The notes beneath the pieces are model-generated. The model worked only from the letters and a program-made list of their open reading frames with translations, was not told the DNA's origin and ran no database searches. Source: Streptomyces thermodiastaticus (GTDB taxonomy: Bacteria; Actinomycetota; Actinomycetes; Streptomycetales; Streptomycetaceae). From it: a DNA stretch of 64,000 bases. The position numbers and the translations under genes are program-made. Below are positions 52,136 to 61,145 of the stretch, piece by piece. The stretch is from the NCBI RefSeq assembly GCF_014656135.1, contig NZ_BNBV01000013.1, positions 1 through 64,000 of the forward strand. The letters run 5' to 3'. Position 1 is the stretch's first letter. Each line of letters starts with the position of its first letter.

Positions 52136-54016
52136 CCGCCGCCCCGCCGCCTCGCGCACATAGGTCTCGCGGGCCCGGATCGCCGCCTCGCGGGTGGAGG
52201 TGCCGGCCACCGGGACGTCCCACCAGGCCTCGGCCGGGGGAGCGGTCGGGGTGGGGTCCGTCTCGACGTACACGCACGTCGGGCGGTCGGACGCGCGGGC
52301 CGTGCGCAGGGCCTCGCGCAGCTCGCCCACGGTCTTGGCGCGCAGCACGTCCATGCCGAGGCTGGCCGCGTTGGCGGCGAGGTCGACCGGGAGCGGGTCG
52401 CCGGTGAAGGTGCCGTCGGCGGCGCGGTAGCGGTAGGCGGTGCCGAAGCGTTCGGCGCCCACCGACTCCGACAGGCCGCCGATGGAGGCGTACCCGTGGT
52501 TCTGCAGCAGGACCACGGTGACCGGCAGGCCCTCCTGCACCGCGGTGACGATCTCGGTCGGCATCATCAGGTAGGTGCCGTCGCCGACCAGGGCCCACAC
52601 CGGGGTGCCGGGGGCGGCCTGCTGCACGCCGATGGCCGCCGGGATCTCGTAGCCCATGCAGGAGTAGCCGTACTCCAGGTGGTACTGGCGCGGTGAGCGG
52701 GCCCGCCAGAGTTTGTGCAGGTCGCCGGGGAGCGAGCCGGCCGCGTTGATCACCACGTCCTCGTCGCCGACCACCTCGTCCAGCGCGCCGATCACCTGGG
52801 TCTGGGTCGGCTGGGCGCTGTCGTCCTTCGCGCGCAGGGCGGCCTCGACGACCTCCTCCCAGCGCTGCTTGCCGTCGCGGTACTCGGCGGCGTAGGCGTC
52901 CGCCACGCGGTGTCCGGCCAGGGCGTCGCGCAGTGCGGTCAGGCCGGTGCGGGCGTCGCAGACGACCGTGGCGGCGGCCAGTTTGTGCGCGTCGAACGCG
53001 GTGATGTTGAGGTTGACGAAGCGGACGTGAGGGTGCTGGAACAGGGTGCCGGAGGCCGTGGTGAAGTCGGTGTAGCGGGTGCCCACGCCGATGACCAGGT
53101 CGGCGGTGCGGGCCAGGTGGTCGGCGACCGCGGTGCCGGTGTGGCCGATGCCGCCGACGTCGGCCGGGTGGTCGTGGCGCAGGGAGCCCTTGCCGGCCTG
53201 GGTGGAGGCGACCGGGATGCCGGTGGCGTCCGCCAGGGCCGCCAGCGCCTCCTCGGCCGCGCTGTGGTGGACGCCGCCGCCGGCCACGATCAGCGGACGC
53301 CGTGCCGCCCGGATCGCGTCGGCCGCCGCGGCGAGCTCGGCCGGGTCGGGGGCGGGACGCCGGATGCGCCACACCCGTTCGGCGAAGAACTCCTCCGGCC
53401 AGTCGAACGCCTCGGCCTGCACGTCCTGCGGCAGGGCGAGGGTGACCGCGCCGGTCTCCGCCGGGTCGGTCAGCACCCGCATCGCCTGCAGCGCGGACGG
53501 GATCAGGGCCTCGGGGCGGGTGATCCGGTCGAACCAGCGGGAGACCGGGCGCAGCGCGTCGTTGACCGACACGTCCGCCTGCGCCGGGTGCTCCAGCTGC
53601 TGCAGCAGCGGGTCGGCGGTGTGCGCGGCGAAGTAGTCGCCGGGCAGCAGCAGCACCGGCAGACGGTTGATGGTGGCCAGCGCGGCACCGGTGACCAGGT
53701 TGGTGGCGCCCGGGCCGATGGAGGTGGTCACCGCCTGTGTGGCCAGCCGGCCGCGCTGCCGGGCGAAGCCCACGGCCGCGTGCACCATCGCCTGCTCGTT
53801 GCGGCCCTGGTGGAACGGCATGACGTCCGCGTATTCGACCAGCGCCTGGCCGAGACCGGCGACATTGCCGTGGCCGAAGACGCCCCAGGTGCCGGCGATC
53901 AGCCGCTGCCGTTCCCCGTCCCGCTCGGTGTACTGGGCGGCGAGAAACCGCACGAGGGCCTGGGCGACGGTCAGCCGGATCGTCGCCGTGTTCTGTGTCG
54001 TGCTCGGCTCGCTCAT
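52124..54016 (-). CDS. iolD: 3D-(3,5/4)-trihydroxycyclohexane-1,2-dione hydrolase
   Basis: A 630-residue thiamine-diphosphate enzyme, the usual length, which opens the ring of trihydroxycyclohexanedione in inositol breakdown to give 5-deoxy-glucuronate. The acetolactate-synthase fold is seen in GNVAGLGQALVEYADVMPFH near residue 50, TTSIGPGATNLVTGAALATI near 89, AGSLPGDLHKLWRARSPRQY near 426 and the cofactor motif ALVGDGTYLMMPTEIVTAV near 478. The ATG follows GTGAGG, seven bases after iolB ends. It is the last gene of the iolC-aldolase-iolB-iolD operon. Confidence 0.95.
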   Translation of the reverse strand: MSEPSTTQNTATIRLTVAQALVRFLAAQYTERDGERQRLIAGTWGVFGHGNVAGLGQALVEYADVMPFHQGRNEQAMVHAAVGFARQRGRLATQAVTTSIGPGATNLVTGAALATINRLPVLLLPGDYFAAHTADPLLQQLEHPAQADVSVNDALRPVSRWFDRITRPEALIPSALQAMRVLTDPAETGAVTLALPQDVQAEAFDWPEEFFAERVWRIRRPAPDPAELAAAADAIRAARRPLIVAGGGVHHSAAEEALAALADATGIPVASTQAGKGSLRHDHPADVGGIGHTGTAVADHLARTADLVIGVGTRYTDFTTASGTLFQHPHVRFVNLNITAFDAHKLAAATVVCDARTGLTALRDALAGHRVADAYAAEYRDGKQRWEEVVEAALRAKDDSAQPTQTQVIGALDEVVGDEDVVINAAGSLPGDLHKLWRARSPRQYHLEYGYSCMGYEIPAAIGVQQAAPGTPVWALVGDGTYLMMPTEIVTAVQEGLPVTVVLLQNHGYASIGGLSESVGAERFGTAYRYRAADGTFTGDPLPVDLAANAASLGMDVLRAKTVGELREALRTARASDRPTCVYVETDPTPTAPPAEAWWDVPVAGTSTREAAIRARETYVREAAGRRRHL

Positions 54017-54023
54017 CGGGACC

Positions 54024-54917
54024 TCACGAGGACGGGGTGGTGTACAGGGGAAGGCGGGCGTCGACGGGCTGGGCGGGCCAGGTGCCGCGGATCCAGGCGT
54101 GGTCGGGATGGTCGCGGATCAGCCAGGCCCGCTCGGTGTCCGGGCCCGCCATGACGTTCAGGTAGTACATGTGGTGGCCGGGCACCGCCATCGACGGGCC
54201 GTGCCAGCCGTCCGGGATGAGGACGACGTCGCCGTCGCGGACCTCGGCCAGCACGTCGGTGTTCCTGCCCTGCCCGGACGGCGAGACCCGCTGGTAGCCG
54301 AGGCCGGGGACGCCGTCGTGGGCGGCGAACTCGAAGTAGTAGATCTCCTCCAGGACAGACTCCTCGCCCGGCCGGTGCTCGTCGTGCTTGTGCGGCGGGA
54401 ACGACGACCAGTTGCCGCCCGGAGTGATCACCTCCACGGCGATCAGCTTGTCGCATTCGAACACGTCGGCGGCGGCGAAGTTGTTCACCTGGCGGGAGCA
54501 GCCGCCGGTGCCGCGCAGCTCCACGGGCACCCCCTCGGCCGGTCCGTAGCGGGCGGGCAGGCGCCGGGTGCAGCGGGCGCCGGCGAGGGCGAACCGCCCG
54601 CCGGCGGCGGAGGACACGGTCGCCCGGGCGTCCCGGGGGACGTACGCGAAGTCGCTGACCGCGTCGAACACACTTGTGCGGCCGGCGAGTTCGAAGGTGT
54701 GACCGCCGAAGCCGTCGTCGACGGCCACCGTGCAGGCGCCGGCGAGCGGCAGCACGATCCACTCGCTGTCCCGGGTGTCGACGGTGTGCGAGCCGCCGGC
54801 CGACAGGTCGAGGACGCGCAGGTGGGAGTAGCCCCAGCCGGCCGTCTCCGGGCTGACGTGCACGGAATAGGGGCCGTCGGCGGCCTTGCCGGCGGGCAGG
54901 TGGTACGGGCTGGTCAT
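54024..54917 (-). CDS. iolB: 5-deoxy-glucuronate isomerase
   Basis: A 297-residue double-cupin (KduI/IolB) isomerase that converts 5-deoxy-D-glucuronate to 5-dehydro-2-deoxy-gluconate. Conserved segments are VLDLSAGGSHTVDTRDSEW near residue 33, CSRQVNNFAAADVFECDKLI near 130, GNWSSFPPHKHDEHRPGEES near 162 (metal His residues) and IPDGWHGPSMAVPGHHMYYL near 242. The ATG follows GGAGG. It is seven bases from iolD and 79 bases from the aldolase gene. Confidence 0.95.
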   Translation of the reverse strand: MTSPYHLPAGKAADGPYSVHVSPETAGWGYSHLRVLDLSAGGSHTVDTRDSEWIVLPLAGACTVAVDDGFGGHTFELAGRTSVFDAVSDFAYVPRDARATVSSAAGGRFALAGARCTRRLPARYGPAEGVPVELRGTGGCSRQVNNFAAADVFECDKLIAVEVITPGGNWSSFPPHKHDEHRPGEESVLEEIYYFEFAAHDGVPGLGYQRVSPSGQGRNTDVLAEVRDGDVVLIPDGWHGPSMAVPGHHMYYLNVMAGPDTERAWLIRDHPDHAWIRGTWPAQPVDARLPLYTTPSS

Positions 54918-54996
54918 CGTGAAGCCTCCAGATCGGCGGGCTCGGTCACGGGGGCGTGGTCCTCACCGGGTACGGTCGGGCGGGCCCGGCTGCCGC

Positions 54997-55875
54997 TCAC
55001 AGCAGGCTCACGGCGGTGTCGACCGCCTGCTCGACACTGCCCTCGGCCGGATAGAGCAGGGAGCGGCCCACCACCAGGCCCTGCACGGTGGGCAGCCGCA
55101 GCGCCGAGCGCCAGCGTGCGTAGGCCGCCTTCTGGTCGCCGCCGACCTCACCGCCGAGCAGCACGGCCGGCAGCGTCGAGGTCCGCAGGACGGCGGCCAT
55201 GTCGTCGGGGTCCGCGGTGACCGGCAGCTTCAGCCAGGTGTAGGCGGAGGTGCCGCCCAGGCCCGAGGCGATCGCGATGGCCCGGGTGACGGCCTCCGCG
55301 GACAGGTCGTTGACCACCCTTCCGCCCAGGCGGCGGCAGATGAACGGCTCCACGAACACCGGCAGGCCCGCCTCGGCCATCTCGTCGATGGCGCGGGCCG
55401 AGGCCTCCAGGGTGGCCAGTGAGCCGGGATCGTCGTAGTCGATGCGCAGCAGCAGCTTGCCGGCGTCGAAACGGAGCCGGGCCAGGTCGCGGGCGCGGTG
55501 CCCGGTGAACCGGTCGTCCATCTCGAACGACGCCCCGGCCAGGCCGCCGCGGTTCATGGAGCCCATGACCACCTTGCCGTCGAGCACACCGAGCAGCAGC
55601 AGGTCCTCCAGTATGTCGGCGGTGGCCAGCACCCCGTCCACGCCGGGCCGGGACAGGGCCACGCACAGCCGGTTCAGCAGGTCGGCGCGGTCGGCCATGG
55701 CCAGCTCCCGGTCGCCCACGCGCAGGGCGCCGCGTGCGGGATGGTCGGCGGCGACGATCATCAGCCGGCCGCTGTCGCCGAGCAGCGGGCGGCGTATCCG
55801 GCGGGCGGCGGCCTCGGCGACCGCTTCCGGGTGCCGGGCGCGGATCGCGGTGAGATCGCGGATGCTGACGCTCAC
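54997..55875 (-). CDS. Class I aldolase-like protein of the inositol operon
   Basis: A 292-residue TIM-barrel protein (DeoC/LacD fold; I recall the name Cgl0159 family from Corynebacterium inositol clusters). DRFTGHRARDLARLRFDAGK, LLLRIDYDDPGSLATLEASA (likely Schiff-base Lys at the end of the first segment) and ICRRLGGRVVNDLSAEAVTR are visible. In the pathway it probably cleaves 2-deoxy-5-keto-gluconate-6-phosphate, the IolC product, replacing IolJ. The GTG start follows GGAG. It lies between iolC and iolB. Confidence 0.82.
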   Translation of the reverse strand: MSVSIRDLTAIRARHPEAVAEAAARRIRRPLLGDSGRLMIVAADHPARGALRVGDRELAMADRADLLNRLCVALSRPGVDGVLATADILEDLLLLGVLDGKVVMGSMNRGGLAGASFEMDDRFTGHRARDLARLRFDAGKLLLRIDYDDPGSLATLEASARAIDEMAEAGLPVFVEPFICRRLGGRVVNDLSAEAVTRAIAIASGLGGTSAYTWLKLPVTADPDDMAAVLRTSTLPAVLLGGEVGGDQKAAYARWRSALRLPTVQGLVVGRSLLYPAEGSVEQAVDTAVSLL

Positions 55876-55926
55876 AGGTGGGCTCCGTTCAGCGGGACGG
55901 CTGCGGTGTTCACGGGACGGATCCCG

Positions 55927-56889
55927 TCAGGCGGCGGCTCGGGCCAGCAGGTCCTCGACCTCCGCCGGGATGGGCATGGCGGAGGAGCAGGCCAGACGGG
56001 AGGCGACCAGGGCACCGGCGGCGTTGGCGTACCGCATCGTCGCCGCCAGGTCCCACCCGGCGAGCAGGCCGTGGCAGAGCGCGCCGCCGAAGGCGTCGCC
56101 CGCGCCGAGCCCGTTGACCACCTCGACCGGCACCGGTGGCACCTCGGCCCGGGTGCCGTCGCGGTGCACCGCCAGGACGCCCTTGGGGCCCTGCTTGACC
56201 ACGGCCAGCTCGACACCGGCCGCCAGCAGCGCCTCGGCGCAGGCGGCGGGCTCGCGCACACCGGTGGCGATCTCGCACTCGTCGAGGTTGCCGACGGCCA
56301 CGGTGGCGTGCCGCAGCGCCTCGGCGTAGTGCGGGCGGGCCGCGTCCGGATCGGTCCAGAACATCGGGCGCCAGTCCAGGTCGAAGACGGTGATCCCGGC
56401 CCTGGCGCGGGCCGCGAGCGCGGCGAGGGTGGCGGACCTGCTGGGCTCCTCGCTCAGCCCGGTGCCGGTCATCCAGAAGATGCGGGCGGAGCGGATCGCG
56501 GCCAGGTCGAGTTCGGCGGTGCGGATCTCCAGATCGGGGGCCTTGGGCCGCCGGTAGAAGTACAAGGGGAAGTCGTCCGGGGGGAAGATCTCGCAGAAGG
56601 TGATCGGGGTGGGGTAGGCGTCCACCGGTGTCACCCAGCGGTCGTCCACGCCGAACTCGCGCAGCGCCTGGTGCAGATACGTGCCGAAGGGATCCGCCCC
56701 GGTGCGGGTGACGACGGCGCTGCGCCGGCCGAGCCGCGCGGCGGCCACCGCCACATTGGCGGCCGACCCCCCGAGGAACTTGCCGAAGGACTCCACCTGC
56801 GCCAGGGGTACACCGGACTGGAGGGGGTAGAGATCGACTCCGATACGGCCCATCGTGATCAGGTCGAAGGACGGGACGGACTCGGGCAT
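55927..56889 (-). CDS. iolC: 5-dehydro-2-deoxygluconokinase
   Basis: A 320-residue PfkB-family sugar kinase phosphorylating 5-dehydro-2-deoxy-gluconate. LITMGRIGVDLYPLQSGVPL at the N-terminus, GKFLGGSAANVAVAAARLGR near 35 (PfkB signature 1), FDLDWRPMFWTDPDAARPH near 165 and VVNGLGAGDAFGGALCHGLL near 258 (signature 2 with the catalytic Asp). The ATG follows GAGGAG. It is the first gene of the minus-strand inositol operon, facing the transporter operon across two palindromes. Confidence 0.93.
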   Translation of the reverse strand: MPESVPSFDLITMGRIGVDLYPLQSGVPLAQVESFGKFLGGSAANVAVAAARLGRRSAVVTRTGADPFGTYLHQALREFGVDDRWVTPVDAYPTPITFCEIFPPDDFPLYFYRRPKAPDLEIRTAELDLAAIRSARIFWMTGTGLSEEPSRSATLAALAARARAGITVFDLDWRPMFWTDPDAARPHYAEALRHATVAVGNLDECEIATGVREPAACAEALLAAGVELAVVKQGPKGVLAVHRDGTRAEVPPVPVEVVNGLGAGDAFGGALCHGLLAGWDLAATMRYANAAGALVASRLACSSAMPIPAEVEDLLARAAA

Positions 56890-56997
56890 GGACGCTCCTC
56901 GCTGGGCTGGGGTGCACGACCCCGGGAGCCCTGCCACGGTGGAGACGCGGGCCCCGGTGCCTGCCGCCTCCCAGGTGTAGGACGCCGCACGGCACAC

Positions 56998-57018
56998 TGT
57001 CAATGTTTTGTACTGACA
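56998..57018. promoter_or_regulatory. Palindrome TGTCA-N11-TGACA, box 1
   Basis: The 21-base palindrome carries, on the minus strand, TTGACA at 57003-56998, an 18-base spacer and TACACC, a likely promoter for iolC. Regulator binding would therefore block the -35 box of the iolC operon. Confidence 0.7.
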
Positions 57019-57053
57019 TTCGGACCTGTGGCTCACAACAGGGCATGAAGAGA

Positions 57054-57074
57054 TGTCAGGACAAAGTATTGACA
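57054..57074. promoter_or_regulatory. Palindrome TGTCA-N11-TGACA, box 2
   Basis: The second copy has the same 5-base arms and the same 11-base spacing, 56 bases from box 1. Its right arm is part of TTGACA at 57069-57074, followed after 17-18 bases by TTTGGAT, a probable promoter for the binding-protein operon. Arms are identical, centres differ, so this is a regulator site rather than a duplication. Confidence 0.7.
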
Positions 57075-57139
57075 GCGGGCTCGGGCAAGGGTTTGGATCC
57101 CGGAGACCTCCCCTCGTCGCACAGTGAGGTGCCGGAACG

Positions 57140-58153
57140 ATGGACCGCACTTTTCGCTCCCGCCGACTCGCCCCCGCCGTCGCTCTGGCCGCCGCCGTGG
57201 CCCTGACCCTCGCCGGCTGCTCCAGCAGCTCCGGCGGCAAGAAGGCCGAGGAGAGCGCCGCCGACGCCTCCGCCGGCAGGGCCGACACCCCCCGGATGAC
57301 GGTCGCGCTGGTCACCCACCAGGCACCCGGCGACACCTTCTGGGACATCGTCCGCAAGGGCGCCGAGGCCGCCGCCGCCAAGGACAACATCAAGCTCGTC
57401 TACTCCGCCGACCCCAACGCCGGCAACCAGGCCAACCTCGTGCAGAACGCCATCGACCAGAAGGTCGACGGCATCGCCGTCACCCTCGCCAAACCCGACG
57501 CCCTCAAGGCCGTCGTCGGCAAGGCGGTCGCCGCCGGCATACCCGTCGTGGGCCTGAACTCCGGCCTCGCCGACTGGAAGAAACTGGGGCTGCTGGAGTT
57601 CTTCGGGCAGGACGAGAGCGTGGCGGGCGAGGCGCTCGGGAACAGACTGAACGACGTCGGCGCCAAGAAGGCCGTCTGCGTCATCCACGAACAGGGCAAC
57701 GTCGGCCTGACCCAGCGCTGCGACGGAGTGAAGAAGTCGTTCAAGGGCACCACCGAGATCCTGTACGTCAACGGCACCGACATGCCGTCGGTGAAGTCGA
57801 CCATCACCGCCAAGCTCAAGCAGGACGGCGGCATCGACCACGTGGTCACCCTCGGCGCGCCGTTCGCGCTGACCGCGGTGCAGTCGGTTCAGGACGCGGG
57901 CAGCAAGGCGAAGGTCGCCACCTTCGACCTGAACAAGGACCTTACGGGAGCCATCCAGAAGGGCGACATCGAGTTCGCCGTCGACCAGCAGCCCTACCTG
58001 CAGGGCTACCTGGCCGTCGACTCCCTGTGGCTGTACAAGAACAACGGCAACTACAGCGGCGGCGGCGTCCAGCCGGTGCTCACCGGTCCCGCCTTCGTCG
58101 ACAAGTCCAACGTCGACAAGGTCGCCTCGTTCGCCGCGAAGGGCACCCGGTGA
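57140..58153 (+). CDS. Inositol ABC transporter, substrate-binding lipoprotein
   Basis: A 337-residue periplasmic-binding-protein-like lipoprotein (Peripla_BP_4). The signal peptide ends at the lipobox LAGC (Cys27), followed by a Ser/Gly linker. The core begins TVALVTHQAPGDTFWDIVRK and holds AVCVIHEQGNVGLTQRCDGV near 175 and the hinge region DIEFAVDQQPYLQGYLAVDS near 275. It would bind inositol or a related sugar outside the membrane and hand it to the permease. Its stop overlaps the permease GTG (GTGA). The ATG follows GTGAGG. Confidence 0.92.
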   Translation: MDRTFRSRRLAPAVALAAAVALTLAGCSSSSGGKKAEESAADASAGRADTPRMTVALVTHQAPGDTFWDIVRKGAEAAAAKDNIKLVYSADPNAGNQANLVQNAIDQKVDGIAVTLAKPDALKAVVGKAVAAGIPVVGLNSGLADWKKLGLLEFFGQDESVAGEALGNRLNDVGAKKAVCVIHEQGNVGLTQRCDGVKKSFKGTTEILYVNGTDMPSVKSTITAKLKQDGGIDHVVTLGAPFALTAVQSVQDAGSKAKVATFDLNKDLTGAIQKGDIEFAVDQQPYLQGYLAVDSLWLYKNNGNYSGGGVQPVLTGPAFVDKSNVDKVASFAAKGTR

Positions 58154-59229
58154 TCGACATGACCCACCAGGCCGCGCCCGCGGCGGGTACCGGACCGGCC
58201 CCCGGCGAGAGGCAGGACACCGGCCGCACCGTACGGCGCTCCCCGCTGCTCCGGCTCCTCGCCCGCCCGGAGGTCGGGGTGTTCCTCGGCGCTCTCGCCG
58301 TCCTGGTCTTCTTCCTGGCCGTCGCGCCCACGGTCCGCCAGGGCGGCTCCATGGCGACGGTCCTCTACCAGTCGTCCACCATCGGCATCATGGCCCTGCC
58401 GGTGGCGCTGCTGATGATCGGCGGCGAGTTCGACCTGTCCGCCGGTGTCGCGGTCATCACCTCCGCGCTGACCGCCTCCATGCTCAGCTACCAGCTCACC
58501 CTGAACGTGTGGACCGGCGTGATCGTCTCCCTGGCGGTGTCGCTCGCCATCGGCGCGTTCAACGGCTGGATGCTGGTCAGGACCGGGCTGCCGAGCTTCC
58601 TCGTCACCCTCGGCACCTTCCTCATCCTGCAAGGTGTCAACCTGGCCGTCACCAAGCTGGTCACCGGCAACGTCGCCACCGACGACATCAGCGACATGGA
58701 CGGCTTCGACCAGGCCAAGGCCCTCTTCGCGTCCTCGTTCGACATCGGCGGGGTCCAGGTGAAGATCACCGTGGTGTGGTGGCTGGTGTTCGCCGCCCTG
58801 GCCACCTGGGTGCTGCTGCGCACCAAGTACGGCAACTGGATCTTCGCGGTCGGCGGCAACAAGGACAGCGCCCGCGCCGTGGGTGTGCCCGTCACCTTCA
58901 CCAAGGTCTCCCTGTTCATGCTGGTCGGCTTCGGCGCCTGGTTCGTCGGCATGCACCAGCTGTTCTCCTTCAACACCGTCCAGTCCGGCGAGGGTGTGGG
59001 CAACGAACTCATCTACATCGCCGCCGCCGTCATCGGCGGCTGCCTGCTCACCGGCGGCTACGGCTCCGCCATCGGACCCGTCTTCGGCGCCTTCATGTTC
59101 GGCATGGTCAACCAGGGCATCGTCTACGCCGGCTGGAACCCCGACTGGTTCAAGGCGTTCCTCGGCGTGATGCTGCTCGGCGCCGTCCTGATCAATCTGT
59201 GGGTCCGCCGCACGGCGACCCGGAGGTGA
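58150..59229 (+). CDS. Inositol ABC transporter, permease
   Basis: A 359-residue membrane protein with about ten hydrophobic helices (BPD_transp_2, the ribose/xylose/inositol type). [20 protein letters not shown] near residue 95 is the family's conserved cytoplasmic loop, [20 protein letters not shown] near 145 another, and [20 protein letters not shown] near 237 the ATPase-docking EAA-like loop. The GTG at 58150 overlaps the stop of the binding-protein gene; an ATG at 58159 is an alternative. Only one permease is present, so it likely works as a homodimer. Confidence 0.92.
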   Translation: MIDMTHQAAPAAGTGPAPGERQDTGRTVRRSPLLRLLARPEVGVFLGALAVLVFFLAVAPTVRQGGSMATVLYQSSTIGIMALPVALLMIGGEFDLSAGVAVITSALTASMLSYQLTLNVWTGVIVSLAVSLAIGAFNGWMLVRTGLPSFLVTLGTFLILQGVNLAVTKLVTGNVATDDISDMDGFDQAKALFASSFDIGGVQVKITVVWWLVFAALATWVLLRTKYGNWIFAVGGNKDSARAVGVPVTFTKVSLFMLVGFGAWFVGMHQLFSFNTVQSGEGVGNELIYIAAAVIGGCLLTGGYGSAIGPVFGAFMFGMVNQGIVYAGWNPDWFKAFLGVMLLGAVLINLWVRRTATRR

Positions 59230-59236
59230 CACCCCC

Positions 59237-60145
59237 ATGACCACCGACAACGCGGCACCGCACGGCGCCGTCCTCACCGACACCCCGCCCGGGGGCGAGC
59301 GGCCGCTGGTCGAACTGCGCGGCGCCGGCAAGTCCTACGGCACCGTCCGCGCCCTGCACGGCATCGACCTCGCCGTGCACGCCGGCCGGGTCACCTGCGT
59401 GCTCGGCGACAACGGCGCCGGCAAATCCACCCTCATCAAGATCATCTCCGGGCTGCACCAGCACACCGAGGGCGAGTTCCTGGTCGACGGCACACCCGTA
59501 CGGTTCACCGGCCCGCGCGAGGCCCTGGACCGGGGCATCGCCGCCGTCTACCAGGACCTGGCGACCGTGCCGCTGATGCCGGTGTGGCGCAACTTCTTCC
59601 TCGGCTCGGAACTCACCAAGGGGCCCTGGCCCTTCCGCCGTCTGGACATCGCCCGGATGAAGAAGACCGCGGACGAGGAACTGCGCGCCATGGGCATCGT
59701 CCTGGACGACCTCGAACAGCCCGTGGGCACCCTCTCCGGCGGCCAGCGCCAGTGCGTGGCGATCGCCCGCGCAGTGCACTTCGGAGCCCGTGTCCTCATC
59801 CTGGACGAGCCCACCGCCGCGCTCGGCGTCAAACAGTCCGGGGTGGTGCTGAAGTACATCGCCGCCGCACGCGACCGCGGCCTCGGTGTCATCTTCATCA
59901 CCCACAACCCCCACCACGCCTACATGGTCGGTGACCACTTCAGCGTGCTGCGCCTGGGCACCCTGGAGCTGTCCGCCGCACGCAGCGAGGTCAGCCTGGA
60001 GGAGCTCACCAACCACATGGCGGGCGGCGCCGAACTCGCCGCCCTGAAACACGAACTGGCCCAGGTCCGCGGCGTCGACGTCGAGGAGCTGCCCGATGCA
60101 CCGGCCCCCGGCTCCCGGCCGGCCCCCTCGGAAGGAGACGGATGA
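59237..60145 (+). CDS. Inositol ABC transporter, ATP-binding protein (single domain)
   Basis: A 302-residue ABC ATPase. Walker A is [16 protein letters not shown] near residue 57, the signature [15 protein letters not shown] near 165, Walker [13 protein letters not shown] near 185 and the switch His in FITHNPHH near 218. Sugar ABC importers of this class usually have a tandem ATPase of about 500 residues; this one has a single domain with a short C-terminal extension, as in the Frc-type systems. The ATG follows GGAGGTGACACC. Confidence 0.93.
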   Translation: MTTDNAAPHGAVLTDTPPGGERPLVELRGAGKSYGTVRALHGIDLAVHAGRVTCVLGDNGAGKSTLIKIISGLHQHTEGEFLVDGTPVRFTGPREALDRGIAAVYQDLATVPLMPVWRNFFLGSELTKGPWPFRRLDIARMKKTADEELRAMGIVLDDLEQPVGTLSGGQRQCVAIARAVHFGARVLILDEPTAALGVKQSGVVLKYIAAARDRGLGVIFITHNPHHAYMVGDHFSVLRLGTLELSAARSEVSLEELTNHMAGGAELAALKHELAQVRGVDVEELPDAPAPGSRPAPSEGDG

Positions 60146-60146
60146 C

Positions 60147-61049
60147 ATGACTGAGGTGCTGGACCGCATCCGGGTCGGCTCGGCCCCCGACTCCTGGGGC
60201 GTGTGGTTCCCCGACGACCCGCAGCAGGTGCCCTGGCACCGCTTCCTCGACGAGGTCGCCGAGGCCGGCTACTCCTGGATCGAGCTGGGCCCCTACGGCT
60301 ACCTGCCCACCGACCCCGCCCGCCTTACCGGGGAACTGGACCGGCGCAACCTGCGGGTCTCCGCCGGCACCGTCTTCACCGCACTGCACCGCGGCCCCGG
60401 CGTGTGGGACTCCACCTGGGAACACGTGCGCCAGGTCGCCGCCCTCACCCAGGCCATGGGCGCCCGCCACCTGGTCGTCATCCCCTCCTTCTGGCGCGAC
60501 GACAAGACCGCCGAGATCCTGGAGCCGCCGGAGCTGACGAGCGAGCAGTGGACCCACCTGACCCGGGGCATGGAACGTCTGGGGCGCCAGGTGAAGGACA
60601 CCTACGGCCTCGACATCGTCGTCCACCCGCACGCCGACACCCACCTCGACACCGCGGCCCACGTCGAACGTTTCCTGGACGCCACGGACCCCGCCCTGGT
60701 CAGCCTCTGCCTGGACACCGGGCACTACGCCTACTGCGGCGGCGACAGCGTCGAACTCATCGAGACCTACGGCGAACGCATCGGCTACCTGCACCTGAAG
60801 CAGGTCGACCCCGGCATCCTCGCCGACGTGGTGGCGAACCAGGTGGCGTTCGGGCCGGCGGTGCGGCGCGGCGTGATGTGCGAACCGCCCACGGGTGTGC
60901 CCGCGCTGGAACCGGTGCTGCGGGCGGCGCAGAAGCTGGGCGTGGACCTGTTCGCGATCGTCGAGCAGGACATGTATCCGTGCCCGCCGGACAAACCGCT
61001 GCCCATCGCCGTCCGCACGCGCAGGTTTCTGCGGTCCTGCGGGGTGTGA
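60147..61049 (+). CDS. Sugar-phosphate isomerase/epimerase (IolE/IolI-like)
   Basis: A 300-residue AP-endonuclease-2 TIM barrel. It begins MTEVLDRIRVGSAPDSWGVW, the front region seen in IolE (inosose dehydratase) and IolI. HLVVIPSFWRDDKTAEILEP near 112, DIVVHPHADTHLDTAAHVER near 150 and SLCLDTGHYAYCGGDSVELI near 188 carry the metal ligands; YLHLKQVDPGILADVVANQV lies near 215. It ends the transporter operon, one base after the ATPase gene, with GGAAGGAG. IolE (dehydration of 2-keto-inositol) is the likeliest role, because no other IolE is seen. Confidence 0.88.
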   Translation: MTEVLDRIRVGSAPDSWGVWFPDDPQQVPWHRFLDEVAEAGYSWIELGPYGYLPTDPARLTGELDRRNLRVSAGTVFTALHRGPGVWDSTWEHVRQVAALTQAMGARHLVVIPSFWRDDKTAEILEPPELTSEQWTHLTRGMERLGRQVKDTYGLDIVVHPHADTHLDTAAHVERFLDATDPALVSLCLDTGHYAYCGGDSVELIETYGERIGYLHLKQVDPGILADVVANQVAFGPAVRRGVMCEPPTGVPALEPVLRAAQKLGVDLFAIVEQDMYPCPPDKPLPIAVRTRRFLRSCGV

Positions 61050-61100
61050 GGACGACGCGCGACGGCGGGTGCCGTGTCCGCCGTCCCGCCGCACAGCAGG

Positions 61101-61135
61101 GGGGCCGGTCCCGCCGTGACAGCGGGACCGGCCCC
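61101..61135. terminator. Bidirectional terminator between the isomerase and iolG genes
   Basis: GGGGCCGGTCCCGC at 61101-61114 pairs perfectly with GCGGGACCGGCCCC at 61122-61135 around a 7-base loop. It lies 52 bases after the isomerase stop and 11 bases from the iolG stop, so it can end both transcripts. Confidence 0.9.
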
Positions 61136-61145
61136 TCGCCGCGGC

